Positions 16,251 through 26,754 of a DNA stretch of 64,000 bases are shown one piece after another. The position numbers and the translations under genes were made by a program. The DNA is from Lichenifustis flavocetrariae (GTDB taxonomy: Bacteria > Pseudomonadota > Alphaproteobacteria > Rhizobiales > Beijerinckiaceae): assembly GCF_026130545.1 (NCBI RefSeq), contig NZ_JAMOIM010000006.1:124001-188000 (forward strand), given 5' to 3'. Under the pieces are notes generated by a model. That model was not told the DNA's origin. It saw only the letters and a program-made list of their open reading frames with translations, and did not search any database. Within the stretch, counting starts at the first letter, position 1. Each line of letters starts with the position of its first letter.

Positions 16251-17432
16251 ATGACATCACTCTATGGCCGAGCGCTCTCACGGCACGATCTCGCGCGCCG
16301 CGCCGGCGCCCTCGCGCAATTCGCCGGCGTGCGTCTCATGACATTGGGGGACGGTGTCGAGCGCGGGATCCGGATGCTGGAGTTTCGCACGGGATCGGGA
16401 TTGCGATTCACGGTGATGGTCGACCGCGGCATGGATCTGGCCGAATGCGAGCACAAGGGGCGCGCCATCGGCTGGCACTCGCCGGCCGGCTTCCGCAACC
16501 CCGCGCTGCACGAACCCGAAGGGGAGGGCGGGCTCGGCTTCCTGCGGTCGTTTTCGGGGCTGCTCGCAACCTGCGGGCTCGATCACGTCGGCTTCATGGC
16601 CGAGGAGCCCGCGGATCAGTATAATTATGGGCCGCGCAAGACCGTCCGGCATTCCATCCATGGCCGGATCAGCATGGTTCCGGCCCGACTGACCGGCTAT
16701 GGCGAACGGTGGGAGGGCGACCGCTGTATTCTCTGGGCCGAAGGCATCGTGCAGCAGGCCGCCTTGTTCGGCGAGAACCTGCATCTCCTCCGGCGCATCG
16801 AGGCCGATGTGGGCGGCGACACGATCCGGTTGCACGACCGGGTGGTGAACCAGGGTTTCTATCCGACCCCTCATATGCTGTGCTACCACGTGAACGTCGG
16901 TTACCCTGTCCTGAGCGAAGGATCGCGTTATCTGGCGCCGGTCGCCGATGTGGTCTGGGCCTCGCATGCGGACGAGGCCTATCGTCGGCAGGATGTCGGC
17001 TATCGGACGATGCCTGCGCCGCAGGACCGCTTCCACGAACAGGTGTGGCAGCACGAAATGGCGGCCGATGCGGAGGGCCGCGTGCCGGTCGCGCTCGTCA
17101 ACGATGCCCTGGGACTGGGCTTCATGGTCGAGAGCCTGGCACACCAGCTGCCCTGCTATTACCAGTGGCAGAATTTCCAGGCCGGCGCCTATGCGATGGG
17201 GATCGAGCCCGCCACCAACCATATTCTCGGCCATGCCTATGCGCGCCAGCATGGCGAGCTCATCACCTTGGCGCATGGCGAGGAACGCCGCTACGACCTC
17301 GTTCTTCGGGTCCTCGACGGCGCCGCGGCGATCGCGGCCGAGGAAGCGCGCATCCGGATGATCGCCAGGCAGCCGGACGATGATTTCCCGGCGCCGTCCA
17401 ACCGCCACCGGGCGCTGCCGGCGGCGGATTGA
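16251..17432 (+). CDS. DUF4432 family protein (aldose-1-epimerase-like)
   Basis: A 393-residue protein from ATG 16251 with AAAGGATC upstream. Family marks: FTVMVDRGMDLAECEHKG near residue 62, GWHSPAGFRNP, the long HSIHGRISMVPA segment near 140, LLRRIEADVGGDTIRLHDRV, and a C-terminal YYQWQNFQAGAYAMGIEP. DUF4432 shares the beta-sandwich fold of galactose mutarotase and is found with sugar-catabolic genes, so ring-form epimerisation of a sugar or sugar acid is plausible. It lies beyond the convergent beta-helix gene and is not cotranscribed with the tetronate operon, but carbohydrate handling is a common theme here. The last 25 residues (DDDFPAPSNRHRALPAAD region) are a non-conserved tail. Confidence 0.8.
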   Translation: MTSLYGRALSRHDLARRAGALAQFAGVRLMTLGDGVERGIRMLEFRTGSGLRFTVMVDRGMDLAECEHKGRAIGWHSPAGFRNPALHEPEGEGGLGFLRSFSGLLATCGLDHVGFMAEEPADQYNYGPRKTVRHSIHGRISMVPARLTGYGERWEGDRCILWAEGIVQQAALFGENLHLLRRIEADVGGDTIRLHDRVVNQGFYPTPHMLCYHVNVGYPVLSEGSRYLAPVADVVWASHADEAYRRQDVGYRTMPAPQDRFHEQVWQHEMAADAEGRVPVALVNDALGLGFMVESLAHQLPCYYQWQNFQAGAYAMGIEPATNHILGHAYARQHGELITLAHGEERRYDLVLRVLDGAAAIAAEEARIRMIARQPDDDFPAPSNRHRALPAAD

Positions 17433-17445
17433 GGCGCCGTCGTCA

Positions 17446-17856
17446 TCACTGCAGGATGCGGTCGTGCAGCCGCGCGGCCGTCGCCGAAATGGCGCCGGGT
17501 TCCAACACCCATTTGGCCATGAGTACGCCGAGGCACACGGCCGCGGAGCCAAGGATCCAATTGCTGGCGCTGTGACGCCAGTCACCGGGGCGCCGCCGGA
17601 GCGCCTCGATGGCGGCGACGCCGATCAACAGCGTGACCATCTGCCACCGGCTGCGATGGTGCTGCACGACAAAGCGGGTCACTAAGCCCAAGGCCAAGTA
17701 GATGAACCCGCTTCCGAGAACGGACAGGACCACCGCACGCCTGGCATCCGGGGGCAGCCAAAAACGCAAGCCAAGAGCAGAGATCGTCATCACGCCCAGG
17801 ATCGCGCAGATCATCCCGAGGCGGGAGGGCGCTTCCGCGTCCAAGTGAAGGATCAA
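17446..17856 (-). CDS. Small predicted membrane protein
   Basis: A 136-residue protein starting MILHLDAEAPSRLGM. Four hydrophobic segments can be seen, at about residues 13-32, 40-62, 70-88 and 99-118, with basic loops between them (RFVVQHHRSRW, EALRRRPGDWRH). No family is recognised. A weak AAGG lies about 12 bases before the ATG. It converges on the DUF4432 gene with a 13-base gap, and is divergent from the host-attachment gene at 18060. Codon use looks ordinary for the window. It is probably real because of the consistent membrane pattern; function unknown. Confidence 0.55.
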   Translation of the reverse strand: MILHLDAEAPSRLGMICAILGVMTISALGLRFWLPPDARRAVVLSVLGSGFIYLALGLVTRFVVQHHRSRWQMVTLLIGVAAIEALRRRPGDWRHSASNWILGSAAVCLGVLMAKWVLEPGAISATAARLHDRILQ

Positions 17857-18059
17857 AGCCGTGCCTTTTCTGGCTTCTGAACTGAACAGTCAAACGTTCG
17901 AACACGTATCTCGCAGAATCCTTGCAAAGTGCCTCTCGTCATCGGGCGGGTTTTCAGTTTCGGGGAAACCTGAGTGTGGTCGCACCTTCCTGGCTTGGTC
18001 TCGCGTTGAAGTCCGTTCCCTGAGCGGCGATCCGGCGCTCATGCACACAGGATTTCGCG

Positions 18060-18464
18060 ATGATACTTTCCAATGGCACCACCGTGGCCGTTCTCGATGG
18101 TGAGAAGGTCAAGCTCTTCCGCAATACGGGTCATGAAGACAGTCCAAAGCTGACCGCGCTTCCCGACCCGACCGTTGAACAGGACAATCACGGGTCGGGC
18201 GCCGGGCATCACAGCAGTTCGGCCAATCCCGATCACGGTCAGCTCGAAGAGGACAGCCATTCCGCCGGCGTCGCCGCCATGCTCAACAAGGCCACCATCT
18301 CTGGCGAGATCAAGCAGCTCGTGGTGATCGCCTCGCCGCGTGCCCTTGGCGAGTTGCGAAAACATTATGGAAAGCAGCTCTCCGGCGTACTGGCCAAGGA
18401 GATCGACAAGGATCTCACGGGACATTCCGTTTCGGACATCGAGAAAGCCATAGCGGCCGCATAG
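18060..18464 (+). CDS. Host attachment protein family (PF10116-like)
   Basis: A 134-residue cytoplasmic protein with AGGATTTCGCG before the ATG at 18060. It opens MILSNGTTVAVLDGEKVKLFRN, matches the Host_attach family (eRF1-like fold) at VVIASPRALGELRKHYG, and ends KEIDKDLTGHSVSDIEKAI, all typical. Members were first named from Agrobacterium attachment mutants but are widespread and probably act in translation stress or surface phenotypes. Its central part is rich in His, Ser and Asp (GSGAGHHSSSANPDHG). It stands alone between a divergent membrane protein and the tRNA-Lys region. Confidence 0.82.
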   Translation: MILSNGTTVAVLDGEKVKLFRNTGHEDSPKLTALPDPTVEQDNHGSGAGHHSSSANPDHGQLEEDSHSAGVAAMLNKATISGEIKQLVVIASPRALGELRKHYGKQLSGVLAKEIDKDLTGHSVSDIEKAIAAA

Positions 18465-18705
18465 CCCGTCTGGCCTGGGCCGCGAGGGCGTCCATCGAGG
18501 TAGCGGATGAACGACTGACCGCGTACCAATTCTCTCCCTTTGTCCTGGCCGAGCTTCGGTCGATCAAGGGCGCGTCTTTGGAGGCGGTCTGTGTACGTGA
18601 TGAGCGGAGACCAGCATTTTGGTCTCGCTTCTCTCGTATTTCCCGACTTGGATCCCGTGACACGGGGAAATGCTTGGCGTCGAAGCTAAGTCTTAAATTT
18701 CGCGA

Positions 18706-18781
<76 letters not shown>

Positions 18782-18845
18782 ATCGCGGTCGGTGCCATGC
18801 ACCGTCGGTGAGGGGCGTTTAGCCCACCGCACCCGGGATGTCCAG

Positions 18846-18873
18846 CATGGCCGGGCAAAAAATGCCGGCCATG
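18846..18873 (-). terminator. Stem-loop downstream of leuA
   Basis: Fourteen bases after the leuA stop on the minus strand, CATGGCCGG and its complement form a long stem with one bulged base and a T-rich loop (TTTTT). A T-tract (TCTCTTTTCC) lies before rather than after the stem. It probably ends or stabilises the leuA transcript; classification as an intrinsic terminator is tentative. Confidence 0.45.
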
Positions 18874-18887
18874 TGGAAAAGAGAGGC

Positions 18888-20447
<1,560 letters not shown>

Positions 20448-20467
20448 GGAAGAAGGACCTTAGAAAC

Positions 20468-20483
20468 GGCCCATGAGAGGGCC
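20468..20483 (-). terminator. Attenuator terminator hairpin before leuA
   Basis: GGCCC (20468-20472) pairs with GGGCC (20479-20483) with a 6-base loop. On the minus strand it is followed by GTTTCT, 20 bases before the leuA ATG. With the upstream hairpin and the leader peptide this completes an attenuator layout. The T-tract is short, as is common in high-GC attenuators. Confidence 0.5.
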
Positions 20484-20507
20484 TTGCTGACCGAAGCTTG
20501 AGGCAAA

Positions 20508-20548
20508 CCCCTGAGCGCCCAGGCCGAAGCCCAGCCGGCTCTCAGGGG
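20508..20548 (-). promoter_or_regulatory. leuA leader RNA stem-loop (pause or antiterminator)
   Basis: CTCAGGGG (20541-20548) and CCCCTGAG (20508-20515) are perfectly complementary 8-base arms. Between them sits a smaller GGC-TTCG-GCC hairpin with a UUCG tetraloop. The promoter-proximal arm overlaps the last codons and stop of the leader peptide, so a ribosome stalled at the Leu codons or released at the stop would change this fold. Confidence 0.6.
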
Positions 20549-20610
20549 CGGCTAAGAAGGAGGTCAGCGGGTCGCGCAACGGCAAGCGCGAAAGACGCGC
20601 CGTGTTCCAT
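20542..20610 (-). CDS. leuA leader peptide (22 residues)
   Basis: A 23-codon frame on the minus strand encoding MEHGASFALAV followed by ARPADLLLSRP. Three consecutive leucine codons (CTC CTT CTT) lie five codons before the stop, directly ahead of the leader hairpin, which is the arrangement of amino-acid attenuators. No ribosome-binding site precedes the ATG. The predicted -10 hexamer ends only three bases upstream, so the message probably begins at or very near the AUG, as reported for the trpL leader of Sinorhizobium. Peptide existence is inferred from layout. Confidence 0.65.
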   Translation of the reverse strand: MEHGASFALAVARPADLLLSRP

Positions 20611-20613
20611 TGC

Positions 20614-20643
20614 ATCAAAGGGGGCCTGTGCCGCCACTGTCAA
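20614..20643 (-). promoter_or_regulatory. Predicted leuA promoter
   Basis: On the minus strand TTGACA (20643-20638) is a perfect -35 box. TTTGAT (20619-20614) matches four of six -10 bases, with an 18-base spacer. The start point would fall within a few bases of the leader peptide ATG at 20610. Confidence 0.6.
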
Positions 20644-20839
20644 ACCCTTGTCGAGCGTAAGACGCCCGTGCGTGTCTCATACCGCCGGCGGCCCCGATTG
20701 GCAACCGGCGCGTTGCGGGCCTCTAAACTCGAGGTGAACGTTTCGCTCGGGGTTTCTCGGCGAGGCTTCCTGGCCTGCATCAAACCCGGAGGGATGAATT
20801 CGGCTTGGCGTGCGGGCGTCTCGGGATCATGTTCGCAGG

Positions 20840-21349
20840 ATGTCGCATCCACGCACCGGCCGACCTTCGGGCCGCTTTCAGCTTCCAGCCTGGCTGACGC
20901 CCGCGGTCACTCGCTCGATCCATTTCGGCGCCCGGTGGATGCGCCCGCTCACCCTGGGGGTGAGGGCCGCGATCTTCGATGAGGCCGGCCGGGTCTTCCT
21001 GGTCAAGCACTCCTACGTCCGTGGCTGGCATCTGCCGGGCGGCGGCGTCGAGCCGGGCGAGACCGCGGGCGACGCGCTCCGGCGCGAGGTTCGGGAAGAG
21101 ACCGGCCTGGAGATCACAGGAGAGCCTGCCTTGCACGGCGTGTTCTTCAACCGGCGCGTGTCACGGCGCGATCACGTGCTGGTCTATGCGGTGCGGAAAT
21201 TCAGTATGAAGGAGACGGCGGCGGGCGGTCTCGAAATCGTCGATCGCGGCTTCTTTCCGCCGTCGGCCCTGCCGGCCGATGCGACGCGGGCGACGCGGGC
21301 TCGGCTCGATGAACTGGTGCACGGCACTCCGCTCGATCCCGACTGGTAG
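20840..21349 (+). CDS. Nudix hydrolase
   Basis: A 169-residue protein of the Nudix superfamily if started at ATG 20840; a GTG at 20810 would add ten residues, and neither has a strong ribosome-binding site. The Nudix box is complete: GGGVEPGETAGDALRREVRE followed by ETGL, with all the metal-binding glutamates. Upstream, LGVRAAIFDEAGRVFLVKH and WHLPGG are standard. Nudix enzymes hydrolyse nucleoside diphosphates linked to another group; the substrate is unknown. The N-terminal segment TPAVTRSIHFGARWMRPLT resembles a subgroup with a basic helix before the fold. It is followed 63 bases later by the DedA gene on the same strand. Confidence 0.85.
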   Translation: MSHPRTGRPSGRFQLPAWLTPAVTRSIHFGARWMRPLTLGVRAAIFDEAGRVFLVKHSYVRGWHLPGGGVEPGETAGDALRREVREETGLEITGEPALHGVFFNRRVSRRDHVLVYAVRKFSMKETAAGGLEIVDRGFFPPSALPADATRATRARLDELVHGTPLDPDW

Positions 21350-21412
21350 TCCCGCGTGCCGTGACGAGACCGCCTGTCGGCGCCGCTTTCCTGTCGCCTC
21401 GGAGGCATTTCG

Positions 21413-22090
21413 ATGGCACAAGCGGCGCAGTGCAAGGGACGGAGTGGACGCCCGGTGTTGGAATCGATCATCGCGGGGCTGGCGTCGGTCATCACGGCCT
21501 TCATCAGTGCAACGGGGCACGTCGGGGTCGCGATCCTGATGGCCATCGAATCTGCCTGCATTCCGCTGCCCTCGGAAATCATCATGCCGTTCGCCGGCTA
21601 TCTGGCCTCCACGGGCCGGTTCAGCCTCTGGGCGCTGGCGACCGCGGGCGCGATCGGCTGCAACATCGGCTCGGCCGTCGCCTATGAAATCGGCGCACGC
21701 GGCGGCCGGCCGGCCGTCGAGCGCTGGGGCCGGAGGGTGTTGATCACGCGCGGCGACATCGATTGGACCGAGCAATTCTTTCGCCGCTTCGGCGGCATCA
21801 CGGTCTTCGTGTGCCGGCTTCTGCCGGTGGTTCGAACCTTCATCGCGCTGCCGGCCGGCATCGCCCGCATGCCGCTCCTGCCGTTTCACCTCTACACGTT
21901 CGTGGGCTCGTGGATCTGGTGTTACCTGCTGGCCTGGATCGGTGCCAGCCTCGGCGACCAATGGGACAAGAACCCGGAACTGCGGTCGACCTTCCATAGG
22001 TTCGACGCCGTCATCGTGGCCCTCATCCTCATCGCGGGTGGTTGGTTCGTCTGGCATCGGCTGGGCGCCTTGCGCCGCGAGACGCGCTGA
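21413..22090 (+). CDS. DedA family membrane protein
   Basis: A 225-residue inner-membrane protein of the DedA/VTT family, with GGAGG nine bases before the ATG. Motifs: ESACIPLPSEIIMPFAGYL near residue 45 (the acidic and proline-rich re-entrant loop) and FVCRLLPVVRTFIALPAG near 140 with the conserved arginines. Hydrophobic helices lie at about 25-60, 65-95, 145-185 and 198-215. DedA proteins support envelope integrity and membrane potential, and some act as undecaprenyl-phosphate or phospholipid carriers. The N-terminus (MAQAAQCKGRSGRPV) is non-conserved, so a later start is possible. Confidence 0.88.
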   Translation: MAQAAQCKGRSGRPVLESIIAGLASVITAFISATGHVGVAILMAIESACIPLPSEIIMPFAGYLASTGRFSLWALATAGAIGCNIGSAVAYEIGARGGRPAVERWGRRVLITRGDIDWTEQFFRRFGGITVFVCRLLPVVRTFIALPAGIARMPLLPFHLYTFVGSWIWCYLLAWIGASLGDQWDKNPELRSTFHRFDAVIVALILIAGGWFVWHRLGALRRETR

Positions 22091-22272
22091 GAGCTGCGCC
22101 GAACAGGAACCACGGACCGCCGCGTTTGCATCGAAGCACGCGAAGGGTGATCGGTCGAGCCGAGGCATGAACCGCCAGAACAGGTCCTCTTGATTGCTTC
22201 GCTACACTCGCAAGGTCGGCCACGGCCGATCGCTGCATCGAAGCACTGGTTCGGCGAAGGCAGAAAGATCCG

Positions 22273-23274
22273 TTAAGCCGGCGGCTGGATCATATTGTGA
22301 TCGATGAATTGCAGCGCGTCACCGAGGGAGGATTTCCAGCAATCCCAATTGTGATCGCCGTCCGTCACCCGGAAATCGATCATCCGGCCATCCATCCGCA
22401 TCGTCTCGAAAAACGCGATCGCTCCGCGCCAGAGCAGGTGACTGTCGTCGTCCCCTACCGTGAGATAGATGCTCGGCAGGTTCTTCTTGCTCTCGACGGC
22501 GCGTTCGAGAAGCGTGAACACGTTGGCGGCATTGAAGCGACGGGCATCGAACGGCGTCCCGAAAGCACCCCCGAAATGGGCCCCGTCGGGTGGCAGCACG
22601 ATCCCGGTCGTCACCGTATCGTTGTCGGTCTTCTGGAAATAGGCTCCACGCATGATTTCGAGATCGCGGGACGTCTTGTCGACGGCCGCCGACGGGATGT
22701 TCTGCCAGATGGCCGGCGAGAGGGCCGCGATGGCACCGTAGCGCGCGGGCTCCGACAGCCCGAGGCGTAGCGCCCCGAACCCGCCCATGGACAGCCCGGC
22801 GATGGCCCGATGCGAGCGGTCACGTCCGACTGGAAAAGCCGATTCGACCGCCTGTTCAAGATCGTGGGAGATCGCGGTCGCGTAATTGCCTGGGCCCTTC
22901 ACGTCCCCCGAATCGACGTACCAGGAATTGCCGGCGCTCGGCATGACGATGAGCAGTGGTTTGATGTCGTTGTCACCGATCATCTTGTCGACGGTGGTGC
23001 GCAAGCGCCCGAGACGGTCCCAGTCGGTGGCGGCGCCATTCAGCCCATGCAGCAAATACAAGACTGGCCAGCCCCCCTTGGGCGCATCGCCGGCCGGCAA
23101 GTAGACTTGCGCGGTCTGCTCCTGCCCCAGTGCGGGAGACGCGTAGCGGAACGTCTGGATGGTTCCGGCCCAAACCGGCGCCAATCCGAAGACAAGCGCG
23201 ACCAAAACGGCGGAAATCCGAAACAGGCCACGCAAATAGAGAGTCATCGAGAAGCGTCGTCCCAGTTCAGCCAT
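22273..23274 (-). CDS. Secreted alpha/beta-hydrolase esterase (PF00756 type)
   Basis: A 333-residue exported esterase-D/antigen-85-like protein. The signal peptide ends near VFGLAPVWAG. The ATG at 23274 gives MAELGRRFSM; the ATG at 23247 (MTLYLRGLF) is an equally credible start. Catalytic features: VLYLLHGLNGAATDW (oxyanion region), IAGLSMGGFGAL with the nucleophile serine, and a C-terminal DGDHNWDCWKSSL providing the histidine. Likely an acyl or feruloyl-type esterase in the periplasm; the substrate cannot be named. It is divergent from opgC, and given that the OpgC family puts succinyl groups on periplasmic glucans, an opposing deacylase role is conceivable but unproved. Confidence 0.82.
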   Translation of the reverse strand: MAELGRRFSMTLYLRGLFRISAVLVALVFGLAPVWAGTIQTFRYASPALGQEQTAQVYLPAGDAPKGGWPVLYLLHGLNGAATDWDRLGRLRTTVDKMIGDNDIKPLLIVMPSAGNSWYVDSGDVKGPGNYATAISHDLEQAVESAFPVGRDRSHRAIAGLSMGGFGALRLGLSEPARYGAIAALSPAIWQNIPSAAVDKTSRDLEIMRGAYFQKTDNDTVTTGIVLPPDGAHFGGAFGTPFDARRFNAANVFTLLERAVESKKNLPSIYLTVGDDDSHLLWRGAIAFFETMRMDGRMIDFRVTDGDHNWDCWKSSLGDALQFIDHNMIQPPA

Positions 23275-23397
23275 TGTTGCGATCCAGGCTCCTTTCCGAG
23301 CCGTCGGCGAACAGATGAAGCCTGCAGAGTCACCCGTTTCAACCTGATCACGAATTTGTTAACCCTGAATTAGGGCAGGCGTTTGTTGACCGCACGT

Positions 23398-23449
23398 GCA
23401 AGCTTCAAAAGCATCGAATCTTGCAAGCTGCATGACAGTGGTAGCTTGC
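23398..23449 (+). promoter_or_regulatory. Triple GCAAGCT repeat upstream of opgC
   Basis: GCAAGCT occurs at 23398-23404 and 23423-23429, and inverted (AGCTTGC) at 23443-23449. The last two form a 7-bp inverted repeat. They lie between a TTGACC (about 23385) and the opgC ATG at 23472. This could be a cluster of operator half-sites or a leader hairpin. Confidence 0.35.
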
Positions 23450-23471
23450 CGTTGATCCCAGAGACCCTCGC

Positions 23472-24590
23472 ATGAGTCGCCCCGGCCGTCGTGATAGCAT
23501 CGATTTTTGGCGGGGGTTGGTCCTTTCCTTCATTTTCATTAATCACATTCCAGGCAATCTCTTCGAGATCCTCACGCCGAAGAATTATGGCTTTTCCGAT
23601 TCGGCGGAGGCCTTCGTGTTTTTGTCGGGTGTGTCGCTCGCTTTTGCCTACGCGAACCGTTTCGCCGACGGACGGGCTGCCCAGGTCATTCAGAGCCTCA
23701 GTTGGCGCGTCGGCAAGCTCTACGGAATTCATATTTTCCTGTCGATCGCCGCTATCGCGATCTTTGCCACGGGCGCGACCCTGGGCCAGGACGACGGGCT
23801 GATGAACGTCCACGGCCGCGAGCTCTTCGCCGATGACCCCTGGGCCGCTTTGGCGGGGCTCCTGTCGCTCGGCCATCAGCTCGGCTATTTCAACATCCTG
23901 CCGCTCTACATCGTGCTGATCGCGCTGCTGACCGTCCAACTGTCGATCGCCCGGATCGCCGGACCCTGGCCGATGTTGGCGGCCGCCTTCGCGCTCTATG
24001 CGGCGGCACGCCTGTTCGGATGGAATATTCCGACCTGGCCCATGCGGGGCACTTGGTTCTTCAATCCGCTCACCTGGCAATTCCTGATGGCCACCGGCCT
24101 CGCGAGCGTGATCCTCTTGCGCGGCGTAGCGCGGCCCGCGAACCCGCCATTGCTCGTCGCAGCCGCCCTTGTTCTCTTCGGTGGCGCCCTCAGCGTCACG
24201 GATGGGCTGTCATTGCTGCCCGGGCTGCAGGATTGGACGCGTGGCTGGGCAGACCTCGATAAGACATCTCTCGGACTCGGGCGCCTGGTACATTTCGCAG
24301 CGCTGGCCTACCTGCTCTACGGCCTCGGTGTCGCGGCCTGGTTCAAAAAATGGCCGATCTATGCGCCGCTGTGCCTGTTGGGGCGCAACAGCCTGACGGT
24401 CTTCGCCATCCTGTCGCTTCTCGCGGGCGTCGGTCAGGTCTTCACCACTATCCTCGGCCATACGGCGGCGCTCGACATGCTGTTGATCGGGAGCGGACTC
24501 GCGATCCTGCTCGGCGCCGCGTGGCTCTCGGAAGCCTGGTCTCTGCCGGAGGCGTTCGATCGTGCACGCCTGCGCGTCGGCCACCGCTGA
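23472..24590 (+). CDS. opgC: OpgC-like glucan-modifying membrane acyltransferase
   Basis: A 372-residue polytopic membrane protein. It begins MSRPGRRDSIDFWRGLVLSF with the R-D-x-x-RG signature of the OpgC/acyltransferase-3 clan, followed by INHIPGNLFE and AEAFVFLSGVSLAFAY, which are OpgC hallmarks. About ten hydrophobic helices are visible. OpgC proteins transfer succinyl groups to osmoregulated periplasmic glucans, including cyclic beta-1,2-glucans in alphaproteobacteria. A GH94 protein related to the cyclic glucan synthase is encoded 29 kb away (53482-59019). The gene is transcribed alone, divergent from the esterase gene. The acyl donor and glucan type are inferred from family. Confidence 0.8.
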   Translation: MSRPGRRDSIDFWRGLVLSFIFINHIPGNLFEILTPKNYGFSDSAEAFVFLSGVSLAFAYANRFADGRAAQVIQSLSWRVGKLYGIHIFLSIAAIAIFATGATLGQDDGLMNVHGRELFADDPWAALAGLLSLGHQLGYFNILPLYIVLIALLTVQLSIARIAGPWPMLAAAFALYAAARLFGWNIPTWPMRGTWFFNPLTWQFLMATGLASVILLRGVARPANPPLLVAAALVLFGGALSVTDGLSLLPGLQDWTRGWADLDKTSLGLGRLVHFAALAYLLYGLGVAAWFKKWPIYAPLCLLGRNSLTVFAILSLLAGVGQVFTTILGHTAALDMLLIGSGLAILLGAAWLSEAWSLPEAFDRARLRVGHR

Positions 24591-24641
24591 CCGGTTTTCG
24601 CAACGGTCAATTCAGGTGGATCGATCTCGGCCGGTCCAGCT

Positions 24642-25634
<993 letters not shown>

Positions 25635-25675
25635 GGGCCGAGCCTCGCTGCCGTACATATGGAAGCCGGACTATC

Positions 25676-25701
25676 CCTTCTCCCCGCGAGCGGGGCGAAG
25701 G
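25676..25701. repeat. Palindromic element between the two peptide ABC ATPase genes
   Basis: CCTTC-T-CCCCGC (25676-25687) and GCGGGG-C-GAAGG (25690-25701) are complementary except for one T-C mismatch, with a 2-base centre. It has the same outer sequence as the elements at 9870 and 13614 and likewise lies inside an operon. Confidence 0.55.
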
Positions 25702-25743
25702 AAACACGGCGATTTTCGTCGCGGTCAAAAGGGAAGCACGCAT

Positions 25744-26754
25744 TCATGGGCGCTGTACCCCGACCGGCTCGAGCAGCGCCTCCGCCCGGTAACACGCGAT
25801 ATCCTGCTGCTCTTTGCGGAACAGCGGAGGATCGATGCCGCAGGGCTCGTAGCGGTAGGCGCAGCGGGGGGAGAAGCGGCAGCCGGGCGGTCGGTTGGCC
25901 GGGGAGGGCGGGGCGCCCGGGATCGCGATGAGCCGATGCGGCCGGACGCCATGCATGGGTGGGATGGAGCGGAGCAGACCCTCGGTATAGGGGTGGCCCG
26001 GATGCATGAAGACGGGCTCTTTCGGGCCTTCCTCGACGATGCGCCCTGCATACATGACCATCACCCGATCGGCGACTTCCGCCACGACGCCCATGTCATG
26101 GGTGACGAGGATCACGGCCGAGCCGTGGTTGCGCTGCAATTGCTCGATCAGCCGCAGGATCTGAGCTTGCACGGTCACGTCGAGCGCGGTGGTGGGCTCG
26201 TCGGCGATCAGCAGCGAGGGGTCGCAGGAGAGCGCCATGGCGATCATGGCCCGCTGCCGCATCCCACCCGACAGCTGGTGCGGGTAGCGGTCGACCTGCA
26301 CCTCGGGCGAGGGCATGCCCATCTCGGCGAGCAGCTCGATGGCGCGGGTGCGGGCCTGTTTTTTGGTCAGCTTGCGATGCGCACGCAGCTGCTCGGCGAT
26401 CTGCCAGCCGATCGTGTAGACGGGCGTCATGGCGCTCATCGGGTCCTGGAAGATCATGGCGATCTCGTTGCCCCGCACGGCCTGCAGCTTGTGGCGCGAG
26501 AGGCCCACGAGTTCGCGGCCCTTGTAGCGGATCGAGCCGGTCAGGATCGCGTTCGGGTCGGTGATGAGGCCCATCACGGCGAGCGAGGTCAGCGACTTGC
26601 CGGATCCGGATTCACCGACGAGCGACACGAGTTCGCCGGGCCGGATCGCGAACGACACCTTGTCGACCGCCGTGATGAGCCCGTGCTCGGTGCGGAACGA
26701 GACCGTCAGGCTGTCGACGCTCAGCAGCGGTTCGGAAGGCGTCCGGTCAAGCAC
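25744..26754 (-). CDS. Peptide-type ABC transporter ATPase (DppD type)
   Basis: A 336-residue ATPase with Walker [10 protein letters not shown]-loop [12 protein letters not shown], signature LSGGMRQR and Walker [13 protein letters not shown]. The C-terminal region has [14 protein letters not shown], the cysteine-containing extension of the OppD/DppD group. The start overlaps the end of the DppB-type permease gene by eight bases, so translation is coupled. It acts on the cytoplasmic face of the peptide-type importer. The substrate (peptide, opine or other family-5 ligand) is not decided by the ATPase. Confidence 0.9.
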   Translation of the reverse strand: MLDRTPSEPLLSVDSLTVSFRTEHGLITAVDKVSFAIRPGELVSLVGESGSGKSLTSLAVMGLITDPNAILTGSIRYKGRELVGLSRHKLQAVRGNEIAMIFQDPMSAMTPVYTIGWQIAEQLRAHRKLTKKQARTRAIELLAEMGMPSPEVQVDRYPHQLSGGMRQRAMIAMALSCDPSLLIADEPTTALDVTVQAQILRLIEQLQRNHGSAVILVTHDMGVVAEVADRVMVMYAGRIVEEGPKEPVFMHPGHPYTEGLLRSIPPMHGVRPHRLIAIPGAPPSPANRPPGCRFSPRCAYRYEPCGIDPPLFRKEQQDIACYRAEALLEPVGVQRP

